In this document: positions 8,784-18,135 of the stretch, piece by piece | Layout: each line of letters begins with the position of its first letter | How positions within the stretch are numbered: position 1 is the first letter of the stretch | Assembly (NCBI RefSeq): GCF_048269565.1 | Contig: NZ_JBLXIK010000005.1 | Span: forward strand, 124,001-188,000 | Length of the DNA: 64,000 bases | Direction: 5' to 3' | Origin: Maricaulis sp048269565 | GTDB taxonomy: Bacteria > Pseudomonadota > Alphaproteobacteria > Caulobacterales > Maricaulaceae | Notes under the pieces: generated by a model | Told to the model about the DNA's origin: nothing | Databases searched by the model: none | The model's input: the letters and a program-made list of their open reading frames with translations, nothing else | Translations under genes and position numbers: made by a program

Positions 8784-9275
8784 TTATTCCAGGCCGGCAA
8801 AGTATTCCTGGACCTGTGGCATGGCGCGCAGGGCGACTTGCGCACCCCAGGCCTGGCCCATTTCCACCGAACGCTCTGCCAGACCCGGCATGCGATCAAG
8901 CATGATCTGCCCGAGATCAGTCTGGTAGAAGGCGATGAACTGGACGAGCTCGGCTTCAGTGAATTCGCTGGCATAGAGATCGACGATCATATCCGTCAAT
9001 TCCGACTCGGCCGCGTGGAATTCCACCATCATGATCGCGACGACCTCGTCGAGTTGCGTCTCGGTCAATTGCGGGACACTCGCGCGGATCTGTTCGCGCA
9101 TCAGCGGCGCCATCGCGACCATCATGGTCGAAGCGAGCTCTGTCACACCGATCTGCTCGGTCAACTGCCGGGCGAGCGCCTCGCGCTCATCGGCAGCGGC
9201 CGGAGATGTGGTGAACAGCGCCGACGCCAGCAATGCCATCCCCACAATGCCTGCGCATTTCCCGAAACCTGTCAT
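8784..9275 (-). CDS. Exported DUF2059 domain protein
   Basis: A 163-residue protein with an N-terminal Sec signal peptide (hydrophobic MALLASALFTTSPAAA, cleavage likely after AAA at about residue 28). The rest is helical and carries the DUF2059 pattern ELVQFIAFYQTDLGQ...MP. The family is periplasmic and of unknown function. It lies 11 bases from rpiA and 22 from gor in the same direction, so it is probably co-transcribed with these metabolic genes without an obvious functional link. Confidence 0.85.
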   Translation of the reverse strand: MTGFGKCAGIVGMALLASALFTTSPAAADEREALARQLTEQIGVTELASTMMVAMAPLMREQIRASVPQLTETQLDEVVAIMMVEFHAAESELTDMIVDLYASEFTEAELVQFIAFYQTDLGQIMLDRMPGLAERSVEMGQAWGAQVALRAMPQVQEYFAGLE

Positions 9276-9286
9276 GGTCTGTCCCC

Positions 9287-9988
9287 CTATAATTCCAGCA
9301 CGCGCGCTTCGGTGTCCTCACCGACAATCACGACACGGGCCAAGCCAATGAACAGGCCATGCTCGACAACGCCGGGCAAGGCCTTGAGCCGGTAATCCAC
9401 CATCGCCGCATCGGGGATGGCGCCACAGGCGCAATCGAGAATGTAATGGCCGCCATCGGTGACAAACGGGTCGAGCCCGTCGCCCTTGCGGCGCAGCTGA
9501 ACGTCCGGCTTGGCGATGCCGCAGGCGCGCAGCACGTCATAGACTTGGCGCGCCGTAATCGAGAAGCCGAAACGGTCGACCTCGACCGGCAGGGCGAAAC
9601 GCCCCAGCTTCGAGACCAGCTTGGTCTCGTCGATCACCACGATCATCAGATCGGAGGCGTGGGCGATGATCTTCTCGCGCAACAGGCAGCCGCCGCCGCC
9701 CTTGATCAGCTGGAAATGGCCATCGACCTCGTCGGCACCGTCAATGGTCACCGAGATCTGGTTGACGTGATCGACATCGATCAGCGGCACACCGACCTCC
9801 AGCGCCAGCGCCTCGGTCCGGGCCGAGGTCGGCACGGCCTGCACGCGCAGACCATCCTTGATGCGCTCGCCGAGCAGGCGCACGAAAATTTCCGCCGTCG
9901 AACCCGAGCCGAGCCCCAGCGTCATGCCGTCCTCGACATAGCTCAACGCTGCTTGGGCGGCGAAGGTCTTCTGGCGGTCAGCACTCAT
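9287..9988 (-). CDS. rpiA: Ribose-5-phosphate isomerase A
   Basis: A 233-residue isomerase that interconverts ribose 5-phosphate and ribulose 5-phosphate in the pentose phosphate pathway. Diagnostic features are the LGLGSGSTAEIF phosphate loop, DGADEVD, and the KGGGGCLLREKI stretch holding the catalytic residues. The ATG overlaps the gabD stop codon (ATGA), which fixes the start. An upstream extension open in frame lacks family similarity. Ribose 5-phosphate also leads to the erythrose 4-phosphate used by DAHP synthase in the same operon. Confidence 0.95.
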   Translation of the reverse strand: MSADRQKTFAAQAALSYVEDGMTLGLGSGSTAEIFVRLLGERIKDGLRVQAVPTSARTEALALEVGVPLIDVDHVNQISVTIDGADEVDGHFQLIKGGGGCLLREKIIAHASDLMIVVIDETKLVSKLGRFALPVEVDRFGFSITARQVYDVLRACGIAKPDVQLRRKGDGLDPFVTDGGHYILDCACGAIPDAAMVDYRLKALPGVVEHGLFIGLARVVIVGEDTEARVLEL

Positions 9989-11454
9989 GCCTGGACACCG
10001 CCGAGCAGGACGTATTTGAGCTCGGAGAATTCCTCGACGCCCCATTTGCCGCCCTCGCGGCCAATGCCCGATTCCTTCATGCCGCCAAACGGCGTCGAAG
10101 CCGATCCGACCATCGGGGCATTGACACCGATCATGCCGTAATCAAGCCCTTCGGTGATGCGGTAAACCCGGTTGACGTCGCGGGTATAGACATAGGCGGC
10201 GAGCCCGTAGGGCGTGTCATTGGCGAGGTGGAGAATCTCCGCCTCGGTCTCGGCGCGATAGATCGAGGCCACCGGGCCGAAAATCTCGAAACAGGCCATC
10301 TCCATGGTCGGATTGCCGCCCTCGATCAGGGTTGGCGCATAGAAGGCACCGCCGAGCTCGTCCGTCAGCGGGTGACCGCCGGTAACGATGCGCGCGCCGC
10401 TCTCGCGGGCATTGCGCACCAGGGCATCGACACGGGCAACGGCCTCATGATGGATCAGCGGTCCGAGATCGGTGCCGCTGTCGAAACCGTCACCGGCCTT
10501 GAGCTTCGAGACCCGCGCTTCCAGCGCTGCCACGAAACGCTCGGCAATCGAGCTCTGGACGATGATGCGGTTGGCCGAAACACAGGTCTGGCCAGAGACG
10601 CGGAATTTCGAGGCGATGACGCCGTCGGCGGCAGCCTCGAGATCGGCATCGTCCATGACGATGAAGGGCGCATTGCCGCCCAGCTCGAGCGCGACACGTT
10701 TCACGCCGTCTGCGGCCTGGCGCATCAGCAGCTTGCCGACCGCGGTCGAGCCGGTGAAGCCGATCATCTTGACCTCGGGCGCGCCGGTCAGGACCGGTCC
10801 GAGCACCTGGGCATCGCCGCAGACCACGTTGAAGACGCCATCGGGGATGCCGGCCTGCCGCGCCAGTTCGGCCAGGGCGAGGGCCGAGAGCGGGGTTTCC
10901 GGTGCCGGCTTGATCACCATGGTGCAACCGGCGGCCAGGGCCGGTGCGCATTTGCGCGTGATCATCGCATTGGGGAAATTCCACGGCGTGATGCAGGCCA
11001 CGACGCCGACCGGCTGATGGATGGTCCAGCCGCGCGAATTGGGGAAAGGCGGCTGCATGGTCTCGCCATGGATGCGCTTGGCTTCCTCGGCCGACCATTC
11101 GATGAAGGAGGCGCCATAGACCACCTCGCCCATCGCCTCGCGCCGGGTCTTGCCCATCTCCAGCGTGATCAGGGTGGCGAGGTCTTCGGCATTCTCCAGG
11201 ATCAACTGGTGCCAGCGCATCAGCAGTCGGCTGCGCTCGAAGGGCGAGACCGTTTTCCACGTCTTGAAGGCGGTTGCTGCCGCGGCGACGGCCGCGCGCG
11301 CGCCATCGGCACCGACATCGCCGAGCTCGGCAATGGTCTCGTTATTGGCCGGGTTGACGATCCGCGTCGCGCCCTCGCCCTGGACCCAGCTCCCGTCGAT
11401 AAACGAGGCGGTGCGATACAGTGATTTGTCCTTCAGACGGTCTGCAACACTCAT
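9985..11454 (-). CDS. gabD: NAD(P)-dependent succinate-semialdehyde dehydrogenase
   Basis: A 489-residue aldehyde dehydrogenase that oxidises succinic semialdehyde to succinate, the end of GABA breakdown. It has the ALDH core: CITPWNFPNAMITRK, the NAD loop GFTGSTAVGKLLM, the catalytic Glu in LELGGNAPFIV, and the catalytic Cys in GQTCVSANR. The C-terminal PFGGMKESGIGREGG is typical of GabD. It overlaps glmU (upstream) and rpiA (downstream) by ATGA junctions. No GABA transaminase is nearby, so the physiological aldehyde could be another semialdehyde. Confidence 0.9.
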   Translation of the reverse strand: MSVADRLKDKSLYRTASFIDGSWVQGEGATRIVNPANNETIAELGDVGADGARAAVAAAATAFKTWKTVSPFERSRLLMRWHQLILENAEDLATLITLEMGKTRREAMGEVVYGASFIEWSAEEAKRIHGETMQPPFPNSRGWTIHQPVGVVACITPWNFPNAMITRKCAPALAAGCTMVIKPAPETPLSALALAELARQAGIPDGVFNVVCGDAQVLGPVLTGAPEVKMIGFTGSTAVGKLLMRQAADGVKRVALELGGNAPFIVMDDADLEAAADGVIASKFRVSGQTCVSANRIIVQSSIAERFVAALEARVSKLKAGDGFDSGTDLGPLIHHEAVARVDALVRNARESGARIVTGGHPLTDELGGAFYAPTLIEGGNPTMEMACFEIFGPVASIYRAETEAEILHLANDTPYGLAAYVYTRDVNRVYRITEGLDYGMIGVNAPMVGSASTPFGGMKESGIGREGGKWGVEEFSELKYVLLGGVQA

Positions 11455-12809
11455 GAAGCCGTGTCCTTCTTGGCTTTGCGGGTCGATCTGGCGCGGCGGA
11501 AACGGGCCGCCCAGCCATCCTTGTTCGTTTGCTCTGCCCGAGCCAGGGCCAGCGCGTCGGCGGGAACGTCCTCGGTGATGACACCGCCGGAACCGGTCAT
11601 CGCCCCGGCGCCGACCGTCACCGGTGCGACGAGGCTGGTATTGGAGCCGATGAAGGCGCCCTCACCGATAACCGTGCGGTATTTGCCGAAGCCGTCATAA
11701 TTGCAGGTGATCGTCCCGGCACCGACATTGGCGCCGGCACCGATGCTGGCATCCCCTACATAGGAGAGGTGATTGACTTTCGCACCCTCTCCCAGCTGCG
11801 ACTTTTTGATCTCGACGAAATTGCCGACCTTGGCCTTCACGCCGATTTCCGCACCGGGCCGCAGACGCGCATAGGGGCCAATCTGCGCCCCCTCGCCGAT
11901 GGTCGCGCCCTCGAGATGCGAGAAGGCATGGATCACCGCATCCTCGCCGATCGTCACGCCGGGGCCGAACACGACATTCGGCTCGATAATGACATCGCGC
12001 GCGATCTGCGTGTCCCAGGAGAAGAACACCGTTTCCGGCGCCACCAGGGTAACACCGGCATTCATCGCCTCGCGCCGCATCCGGGTCTGGAAAGAGGCCT
12101 CGGCGGCGGCGAGATCAACGCGCGAATTGACGCCGAGCACTTCACCGGCGCTGGCATTGACCACCACCGCCTTCAGCCCGCGCGACCGCGCCAGGCCGAC
12201 AACATCGGTGAGATAGTATTCGCCATTGGCATTGTCATTGCCGACTTCGCCGAGCAGCTCGAACATCAGGCGCGACGAGGCCGCCAGCATGCCGGAATTG
12301 CACAGGCCGATGGCCCGTTCCGCCTCACTGGCATCCTTGTATTCCACGATGCGGTCGAGATCACCCTCGGCATTGAGGACCAGGCGGCCATAGGCCCCCG
12401 GATCGGCCGGCTCGAAACCGATCGCCACCACATCAGCGCCGCGCTCCAGCGCTGCAAACACCGCCGAGACCGTGGCGGGCCGGACCAGTGGCATGTCGGC
12501 GGGCAACACGATCATGTCACCGTCAAAGTCTTCCAGCGCCGCCCGCGCCGCCAGCACGGCATGGCCGGTCCCCAGTGGCGGGTCCTGCAGGGCTGTCTGC
12601 GCACCGAGCCGCGCTGCGGCATCACCCACGGCCGGCGAATGGGCGCCATAGACCGTCACAACCCGCTCTGCGCCGGACGCGCGCGCCGCATCGATCGCCC
12701 AGTCCAGCATCGGCCGTCCGCCGACCGAATGCAGCAGCTTGACGGTTTTCGACTTCATCCGAGTGCCCTGTCCGGCAGCAAGAATGACGGCGGCGCGGGA
12801 TCGAGACAT
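11451..12809 (-). CDS. glmU: Bifunctional UDP-N-acetylglucosamine pyrophosphorylase / glucosamine-1-phosphate N-acetyltransferase
   Basis: This 452-residue enzyme makes UDP-GlcNAc, the precursor of peptidoglycan and lipid A, from glucosamine 1-phosphate in two steps. The N-terminal uridyltransferase domain has LAAGQGTRMKSKTVKLLH (about 11-28) and the GTGHAV motif. The C-terminal half is a left-handed beta-helix of hexapeptide repeats with the acetyltransferase residues in LSYVGDASIGAGANVGAGT. It is the first gene of the minus-strand operon, divergent from gph, and starts with a 4-base overlap onto gabD downstream. Confidence 0.96.
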   Translation of the reverse strand: MSRSRAAVILAAGQGTRMKSKTVKLLHSVGGRPMLDWAIDAARASGAERVVTVYGAHSPAVGDAAARLGAQTALQDPPLGTGHAVLAARAALEDFDGDMIVLPADMPLVRPATVSAVFAALERGADVVAIGFEPADPGAYGRLVLNAEGDLDRIVEYKDASEAERAIGLCNSGMLAASSRLMFELLGEVGNDNANGEYYLTDVVGLARSRGLKAVVVNASAGEVLGVNSRVDLAAAEASFQTRMRREAMNAGVTLVAPETVFFSWDTQIARDVIIEPNVVFGPGVTIGEDAVIHAFSHLEGATIGEGAQIGPYARLRPGAEIGVKAKVGNFVEIKKSQLGEGAKVNHLSYVGDASIGAGANVGAGTITCNYDGFGKYRTVIGEGAFIGSNTSLVAPVTVGAGAMTGSGGVITEDVPADALALARAEQTNKDGWAARFRRARSTRKAKKDTAS

Positions 12810-12863
12810 GGGTTACCCTCTTCCACTGCAGGCGTGTTTGGACATGTGTCACGGCGCTATAGC

Positions 12864-12877
12864 CTATCGCGCGATAG
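12864..12877. promoter_or_regulatory. 14-base perfect palindrome between glmU and gph
   Basis: CTATCGCGCGATAG is a perfect palindrome in the 116-base divergent gap between glmU and gph. Its position suggests a regulator binding site, but no regulator can be named and the GC-rich centre could arise by chance. Confidence 0.3.
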
Positions 12878-12925
12878 CGCGTAACCATACAGCGTCGCCT
12901 GCCCTCTTTTGAAAGTGCAAATCAC

Positions 12926-13615
12926 ATGTCTGACCCGCTCGACCCTGACCTGTTCGCCACCGCCTCGATTGCCTTCGATCTCGACGGCACCTTGGTCGAC
13001 ACCGCGCCCGATCTGGTGCGGGCGCTCAATGGCGTCATCACGCCGCTCGGGCTGGCCTCCATTCCGGTCGACGATGTGCGCGCGATGGTGGGACGCGGGG
13101 CCCAGGCCCTGATCGAGCGTGCCTATGCCAGCCAGCAACGCGCGCTCGAGCCGGCACAGACCGCCGAGCTGCTGGCCCGCTTCATCGAGATCTACCAGGC
13201 CGATATCGCGGCCGACAGCCGTCTGTTTCCCGGCGTCGAGGCGACGCTGGCGCGGCTGCGGGATGCGGGCGCGACGCTGTCGGTGTGCACCAACAAGCTG
13301 TCGGTGCTGTCCGATCAGCTGATCGCCGAATTCAATCTGACGGATTATTTCGCCCGCATCATCGGCCCGGACCGCACGACGGCGAAAAAGCCGGCGGCCG
13401 ATCATGTCCACACCGCGCTGGGCCAGGGGCATCTGCGCGCGGCGATGGTCGGCGACAGCGCGCCGGATGTGGATGCAGCCCGCGCGGCGGGCGTGCCGAG
13501 CATCGCAATGAGCTATGGCTATAGCGAAGCACCGGCCGGCTCCTTGGGAGCCGACCGGTTGCTGCATGATTTCAGTGATGTTCCGGGGGTACTCGCCGAA
13601 ATCTGGCGAGCATAG
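12926..13615 (+). CDS. gph: Phosphoglycolate phosphatase (HAD family)
   Basis: A 229-residue HAD hydrolase expected to remove phosphate from 2-phosphoglycolate. Motif I is FDLDGTLVDT (17-26, nucleophile Asp). Motif II is VCTNK, motif III is the Lys in TTAKKPAADH, and motif IV is VGDSAPDVDAAR. A helical cap of about 70 residues follows motif I, as in Gph. Related HAD phosphatases of the same class cannot be fully excluded. It is convergent with the small gene at 13622, with 6 bases between the stop codons. Confidence 0.85.
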   Translation: MSDPLDPDLFATASIAFDLDGTLVDTAPDLVRALNGVITPLGLASIPVDDVRAMVGRGAQALIERAYASQQRALEPAQTAELLARFIEIYQADIAADSRLFPGVEATLARLRDAGATLSVCTNKLSVLSDQLIAEFNLTDYFARIIGPDRTTAKKPAADHVHTALGQGHLRAAMVGDSAPDVDAARAAGVPSIAMSYGYSEAPAGSLGADRLLHDFSDVPGVLAEIWRA

Positions 13616-13621
13616 TCAATA

Positions 13622-13840
13622 TCAGGCGGAGCGACGCTCGCGACCGACATCATTGGCAGGCCGGGTCGGCATGCCATTGACCAGGTTCGACCGCACATCG
13701 GTGCGGGCGGAACGCATGGCAGGCATGAAGCCGGCCTCGACGAGATCAACATTCACGTCATAGCCACGCTCGGCCCAGTAAGCTTCAATACGAGCTTTAA
13801 GACGGCGCGCGCCCTCTGGCGTGCACAGATCGTTATTCAT
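13622..13840 (-). CDS. Small conserved-looking basic protein, unknown function
   Basis: A 72-codon frame with a strong Shine-Dalgarno (GGAGG, 8 bases before the ATG at 13840), which decides the start over a longer open frame. The protein begins MNNDLCTPEGARRLKARIEA and has a helical, basic N-terminal half and an arginine-rich tail. I recognise no domain. It is probably a real small gene because of the clear start signal and its tight convergence with gph. Confidence 0.6.
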   Translation of the reverse strand: MNNDLCTPEGARRLKARIEAYWAERGYDVNVDLVEAGFMPAMRSARTDVRSNLVNGMPTRPANDVGRERRSA

Positions 13841-14089
13841 GAACAATACCTCCAATACGACCGAAGCTTCCCTCGGCCGGGAATTGCGTCCAATCTGATG
13901 ATAATAAGCGCCGGCGCGCTGGATGCGCTTCCGGTTCGGAAGGGCTGATATAGGGATGACGCTTCTATGACGAGGCAAAATTAGTGTGTCAAGTTGTCGC
14001 ACCTTGGTCGCAGGGCAGGTGCAGATCGGCATGCACGCGGTGTTGACCGGCTCTAAGCGCGTGCTTATACGAGCGCTTTCCGGGATACC

Positions 14090-14164
14090 GGGCGATTAGC
14101 TCAGCGGGAGAGCACCTCGTTCACACCGAGGGGGTCACTGGTTCAATCCCAGTATCGCCCACCA
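14090..14164 (+). tRNA. tRNA-Val (anticodon CAC)
   Basis: A full cloverleaf can be drawn. The acceptor stem is GGGCGAT/ATCGCCC, the D arm contains AGCTCAGCGGGAGAGC, and the anticodon stem CCTCG/CGAGG carries loop TTCACAC with anticodon CAC at 14122-14124. The T arm GGTTCAATCCC follows. The CCA end is encoded (14162-14164). It reads GUG valine codons. No duplicated 3' end was seen nearby that would mark an integrated element. Confidence 0.95.
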
Positions 14165-14292
14165 TTTCCACCATTTCCCCAGCTCGAAACAGACCTGACC
14201 TGTCACGGTTCAGGGGGCGATTCTGCGCGGGTTTTGCCGTTCGATTTGCGCGGCGGTGCGACCAACCGGTGCGAGCATCACTTGCGAAACGT

Positions 14293-14308
14293 TCTCAAAA
14301 ATGTGAGA
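14293..14308. promoter_or_regulatory. Possible operator upstream of the iron importer
   Basis: An inverted repeat TCTCA-N6-TGAGA lies 32 bases before the start of the substrate-binding protein gene, in an AT-richer patch that is a plausible promoter region. It does not match the Fur or Irr consensus closely, so an iron regulator is only a guess. Confidence 0.3.
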
Positions 14309-14339
14309 GGTCAGGCTGATCAATCATATTGGGTGTGCC

Positions 14340-15380
14340 ATGAAAACCGTGAAAATCCTCATCCTAGCCACCAGCGCCTTGCTGGCCGCGTGTTCCCAAC
14401 AGGCGGTGACCGACGGTGACAGCGCCCGCGTCGTCAACGTCTACAGCGCCCGCCATTATTCCAGTGATGACGCGATCTATGCGGCCTTCACCGAGCAGAC
14501 CGGCATTGCGGTCAATCTGGTCTCCGCTGGCGGCGACCAGCTGATCGAACGCGTCCGCGCCGATGGCGAGCGCAGCCCGGCTGACGTCATCATCACTGTC
14601 GATGCCGCCCGCCTGCACCGGGCCGAGGAAGCCGGCCTGTTTGCGCAGACCGATTTCAGCGAACTCACGGCGACCGTGCCGGCCAATCTGATCGACCCGC
14701 AGGGCTATTGGGTGTCCATCGCCAAGCGTGCCCGCGTCATCGCCTACTCCAACACCCGCGTGCAGCCTGGCGAGATCCAGACCTATGAAGACCTCGCCGA
14801 CCCGCGCTGGCATGGCCGCATCTGCGTGCGCGAGAGCGGCAATGCCTACAACCAGTCCCTGCTCGCCTCGATCATCGCGCGTTCTGGCGAGGAAGCCGCC
14901 GAAGCCTGGGCCCAGGGAATTGTCGACAATATGGCCCGCCCACCCCAGGGCGGCGACATCACCCAGATCCAGGGCATCGCGGCAGGGGCGTGTGATGTGG
15001 CGATTGTGAATCACTATTATTACGCGCTGATGACCAATTCCGACGAGCCGGCCCGCCAGGCCGATGCCGCCGCGGTCGCCCTCCTGTTTCCCAACCAGCA
15101 GACCTCGGGCGCTCACATCAATGTGTCCGGTGTCGGCATTGCAGCGAATGCGCCGCACCCGGCCGAGGCGCGCGCGCTGATCGACTTCTTCTTCACCCAC
15201 GACGCCCAGCGCATGTTCGCGGAAATGACCAATGAAATCCCGGTCATTGCCGATACGCCGTGGGAAAACCCGACGCTGGCGGCGATGCTGCCCTTCGTCG
15301 AGGACCCGCGCAATGTCTCTGAACTGGGCGACCATAATGCCGCCGCCCAGCGGATTTTCGACCGGGTCGGCTGGCAATAG
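14340..15380 (+). CDS. Fe(III) ABC transporter substrate-binding lipoprotein (FbpA/FutA type)
   Basis: A 346-residue periplasmic binding protein. It starts with a lipoprotein signal (LLAAC, acylated Cys18). The mature domain opens with VNVYSARHYSSDDAIYAAF, typical of ferric-ion binding proteins, and has the tyrosine-rich iron site NHYYYALM near residue 225. It captures ferric iron in the periplasm and hands it to the permease encoded next, 2 bases downstream. Together with the two following genes it forms a complete importer operon. Confidence 0.92.
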   Translation: MKTVKILILATSALLAACSQQAVTDGDSARVVNVYSARHYSSDDAIYAAFTEQTGIAVNLVSAGGDQLIERVRADGERSPADVIITVDAARLHRAEEAGLFAQTDFSELTATVPANLIDPQGYWVSIAKRARVIAYSNTRVQPGEIQTYEDLADPRWHGRICVRESGNAYNQSLLASIIARSGEEAAEAWAQGIVDNMARPPQGGDITQIQGIAAGACDVAIVNHYYYALMTNSDEPARQADAAAVALLFPNQQTSGAHINVSGVGIAANAPHPAEARALIDFFFTHDAQRMFAEMTNEIPVIADTPWENPTLAAMLPFVEDPRNVSELGDHNAAAQRIFDRVGWQ

Positions 15381-15382
15381 CG

Positions 15383-17005
15383 ATGGCGGCAACAGCCCGC
15401 CCGATCAAGGTTCGCGACTGGCTGCCAGGCCGCGCCATTTTGCTCGCGGTGCTGGCAGCAGCATTGTGCGCGGCGCCGGTGCTGGCGGTCGCCTGGATCG
15501 CGCTGACCGGTGAGACCGGCGACTATCTGCGCCACCTCGCCGGCACGCGCCTGCCGACCTATCTCGCGACCTCGGCGGTCGTCGCCCTGATCGCCGCCTC
15601 CGGGGCCGGATTGATCGGAACCAGTCTCGGCTGGCTGATGGCGCGCACCGATTTCTTCGGGCGCCGCACGCTGGGCTGGGTGCTGATCCTGCCGCTGGCG
15701 GTCCCCGCCTATGTCGCGGCCTATGCCTGGCTCGACCTGAGCCATGCCGGTGGACCGCTGCAGGCCCTGACAGGCGGATTATTCCCGACCATACGCGGCA
15801 GCTGGGGCGCGGGGCTGATGTTTGCCTTCGTGCTCTATCCCTATGTCTACCTGCTGGCGCGCAACGCCTTCGCCGGGCAATCGGTCGACGCCTATAATGC
15901 CGCACGCACATTGGGCGCCGGCCCGTTTTGGGCTTTCTGGCGCACCTCGCTGCCGATGGCACGGCCCGCCATCGCGGCGGGTCTGGCGCTGGTGGTGATG
16001 GAGAGTCTGGCGGATTACGGCACCGTGTCCCATCTCGGCGCGCCAACCCTGTCGATCGGCCTGGTCCGCGCCTGGAGCGGCGCCGGCTCGCTGGTCGATG
16101 CGGCACGCCTGTCGCTGGTGCTGGTGATGATCGCGATCCTTGTCTTCGGGCTGGAACGCGCCCAGCGCAGCGGCGCCCGCAATATCAACGCCGCCGGCCG
16201 TCACAAGCCGGCACCGCGCCTGCGTCTCAGCGGAGCCACCGCGCTGGCCGCGATCGCGGCCTGCCTGCTGCCGCTCGCGCTCGGCATGATCATTCCGCTC
16301 GGACGGCTGGCCTGGCTGGCGCTGCGCACCGAGGCCGCGAGCGGCCTCGCCGCCGCCAGTCTGCACAGCCTCACCCTGGCCGGCATAACCGCCCTGATTG
16401 CGGCCGTGCTCGGCCTCGCCACAGCCTATGCCCTGCGCAGCCGCACGATGATCGCAACCCTCGCCGCCCGCGCCGCCGGCCTCGGCTATGCCGTCCCCGG
16501 TGCTGTCGCGGCGGTCGGCGTGATCGCACTTCTGTCCGGCACCCAGGCCTTGATCGATCCGGCCTGGCGCGCGGCGACCGGTGAGGTGTTCCCGATTTTG
16601 CTCACCAGCACCGCCGCGGCGCTCGTGCTGGCCTATCTCTCGCGCTTTGCCGCCGCCGCAATCAGCCCGGCCGAGACGGCGCTGGCGCGGGTGACGCCGT
16701 CGCTGGACGGCGCTGCGCGCACGCTCGGCGCGACACGGCGGCGCCGGGTCTGGCAGATCCACTGGCCGCTGATCGCCGCCGGCGTCAGCTCGGCCGGTCT
16801 GCTGGTGTTCGTGGAAGTGCTCAAGGAATTGCCCGCGACGATGATCCTGCGGCCGTTCAATTACGACACGCTCGCCATCATCGCCCATAATTTCGCAACT
16901 GATGAGCGCCTCGGCGAAGCGGCCCTGCCCTCGCTGCTGATTCCGCTGGTTGCCCTGCTTCCCATGATCTTTGTCGCCCGCTACCTGTCGCGGCAGGACC
17001 GCTAG
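15383..17005 (+). CDS. Iron ABC transporter permease (FbpB type, fused two-half)
   Basis: A 540-residue inner-membrane protein with about twelve hydrophobic segments in two homologous halves, each with a BPD-type EAA loop (one near ARTLGAGPFWAFWRTSLPMA, one near ARTLGATRRRRVWQIHWPL). This duplicated arrangement is characteristic of ferric iron permeases of the FbpB/SfuB class, so one protein forms both channel halves. It starts 2 bases after the binding protein gene and ends 22 bases before the ATPase start. Confidence 0.92.
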   Translation: MAATARPIKVRDWLPGRAILLAVLAAALCAAPVLAVAWIALTGETGDYLRHLAGTRLPTYLATSAVVALIAASGAGLIGTSLGWLMARTDFFGRRTLGWVLILPLAVPAYVAAYAWLDLSHAGGPLQALTGGLFPTIRGSWGAGLMFAFVLYPYVYLLARNAFAGQSVDAYNAARTLGAGPFWAFWRTSLPMARPAIAAGLALVVMESLADYGTVSHLGAPTLSIGLVRAWSGAGSLVDAARLSLVLVMIAILVFGLERAQRSGARNINAAGRHKPAPRLRLSGATALAAIAACLLPLALGMIIPLGRLAWLALRTEAASGLAAASLHSLTLAGITALIAAVLGLATAYALRSRTMIATLAARAAGLGYAVPGAVAAVGVIALLSGTQALIDPAWRAATGEVFPILLTSTAAALVLAYLSRFAAAAISPAETALARVTPSLDGAARTLGATRRRRVWQIHWPLIAAGVSSAGLLVFVEVLKELPATMILRPFNYDTLAIIAHNFATDERLGEAALPSLLIPLVALLPMIFVARYLSRQDR

Positions 17006-17027
17006 AATGCCTCCCGGGAGAGCCTGC

Positions 17028-18068
17028 ATGGCCAACGCACACACAGGGTTGAGCATTCGCGGCGCCGAACGCCGTTATCACGCGGACCGCACAGCGCTGG
17101 CGGGCACCGATCTCGACGTGCAGGCCGGCTGCATCACGGCCCTGCTTGGCCCCTCGGGCAGTGGCAAGTCGACCCTGTTGCGCGCCATTGCCGGGCTGGA
17201 ACGCCTCGAAGCGGGGTCAATCCGTCTCGGCGACACGGTGTGGGATGACGACCGGACCCACCTGCCGCCGGAAGCGCGCCGGGTCGGCATGGTGTTCCAG
17301 GACTACGCCCTCTTCCCGCACATGACGGCGCTGGCCAATGTCGCCTTCGGCCTCGACGGCCCGGACAAGCGGGCACGCGCGCTGGCGCAGCTGGAGGCCG
17401 CCGAGCTCGGTCACCGCGCCAAAGCCTATCCGCACGAGCTGTCAGGCGGTGAGCAGCAGCGTGTCGCGCTCGCACGTGCCCTTGCCCCTCAACCGGCCGT
17501 CGTGCTGCTGGACGAGCCCTTTTCGGGCCTTGACCGCCGTCTGCGCGGCGAACTGCGCGAGCGCACAATCGACACGCTGAGAGCCGCCGGCGCCACCGCC
17601 CTGATCGTCACCCATGACGCCGACGAAGCGATGGCCGTCGCCGATCAATTGGCGCTGATGGACAGCGGCCGCATCATCCAGACGGGCACGCCGGATACGG
17701 TCTGGATGAACCCGGTCAGCGCGGTCGCGGCGAAACTGCTCGGCGATGTCGAGATTGTCGAAACCCGTATCAGCGACGGCACGGCCACGACGCCGTTCGG
17801 GACGCTCGATGCAGCAGAGTTTGAGAACGGTCAGCGCGTCGACGTCCTGATCCGCCCGCGCGCCTTTGTCCTGACCCCCAGCGAGACGGGCGCCTTCACC
17901 ATCACCCGCCGCCGCTCGGCCGGGGCTGACCTGAATTTCCGCTTTAGCCGCGGTTCGGATGAATGGACGGCACAAATGCCCGCCCCTTCAACACTCGCCG
18001 AAGGTGATCGGGTGACCGTGGCGCTGGCCCCGTCCGGGGTGCGGATCGTGGCGAACGCGCAGCCCTAG
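17028..18068 (+). CDS. Fe(III) ABC transporter ATP-binding protein (FbpC type)
   Basis: A 346-residue ATPase energising the iron importer. Walker A is GPSGSGKST (41-49), the Q-loop is VFQDYALFPH, the ABC signature is LSGGEQQRVALARAL, Walker B is VLLDEPFSGLD, and the switch histidine lies in VTHD. A C-terminal TOBE-like regulatory domain (about 240-346) follows, as in FbpC. I chose the ATG at 17028 with GGGAG 7 bases upstream. An ATG at 17007, one base after the permease stop, is the alternative. Confidence 0.93.
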   Translation: MANAHTGLSIRGAERRYHADRTALAGTDLDVQAGCITALLGPSGSGKSTLLRAIAGLERLEAGSIRLGDTVWDDDRTHLPPEARRVGMVFQDYALFPHMTALANVAFGLDGPDKRARALAQLEAAELGHRAKAYPHELSGGEQQRVALARALAPQPAVVLLDEPFSGLDRRLRGELRERTIDTLRAAGATALIVTHDADEAMAVADQLALMDSGRIIQTGTPDTVWMNPVSAVAAKLLGDVEIVETRISDGTATTPFGTLDAAEFENGQRVDVLIRPRAFVLTPSETGAFTITRRRSAGADLNFRFSRGSDEWTAQMPAPSTLAEGDRVTVALAPSGVRIVANAQP

Positions 18069-18073
18069 ACACA

Positions 18074-18104
18074 AAATCGCCCCCGCCTTGCGGCAGGGGC
18101 GATT
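18074..18104. terminator. Hairpin terminator between convergent genes
   Basis: The stem AATCGCCCC / GGGGCGATT, with a short GC-rich loop, sits between the converging iron importer operon and the leucine dehydrogenase gene. On the minus strand it is followed by TTTTG, so it should end the dehydrogenase transcript. On the plus strand there is no T-run, so its effect on the importer transcript is less certain. Confidence 0.7.
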
Positions 18105-18135
18105 GATCACTGTCTGGCCTTCAGGCCCTTGTGGC

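Noticed and set aside
14090..14164. tRNA-Val as an attachment site of an integrated element
   Set aside because: No direct repeat of the tRNA 3' end and no integrase gene were seen within the window.
14293..14308. A Fur or Irr box upstream of the iron importer
   Set aside because: The inverted repeat TCTCA-N6-TGAGA does not match either consensus. It is listed only as a possible operator.
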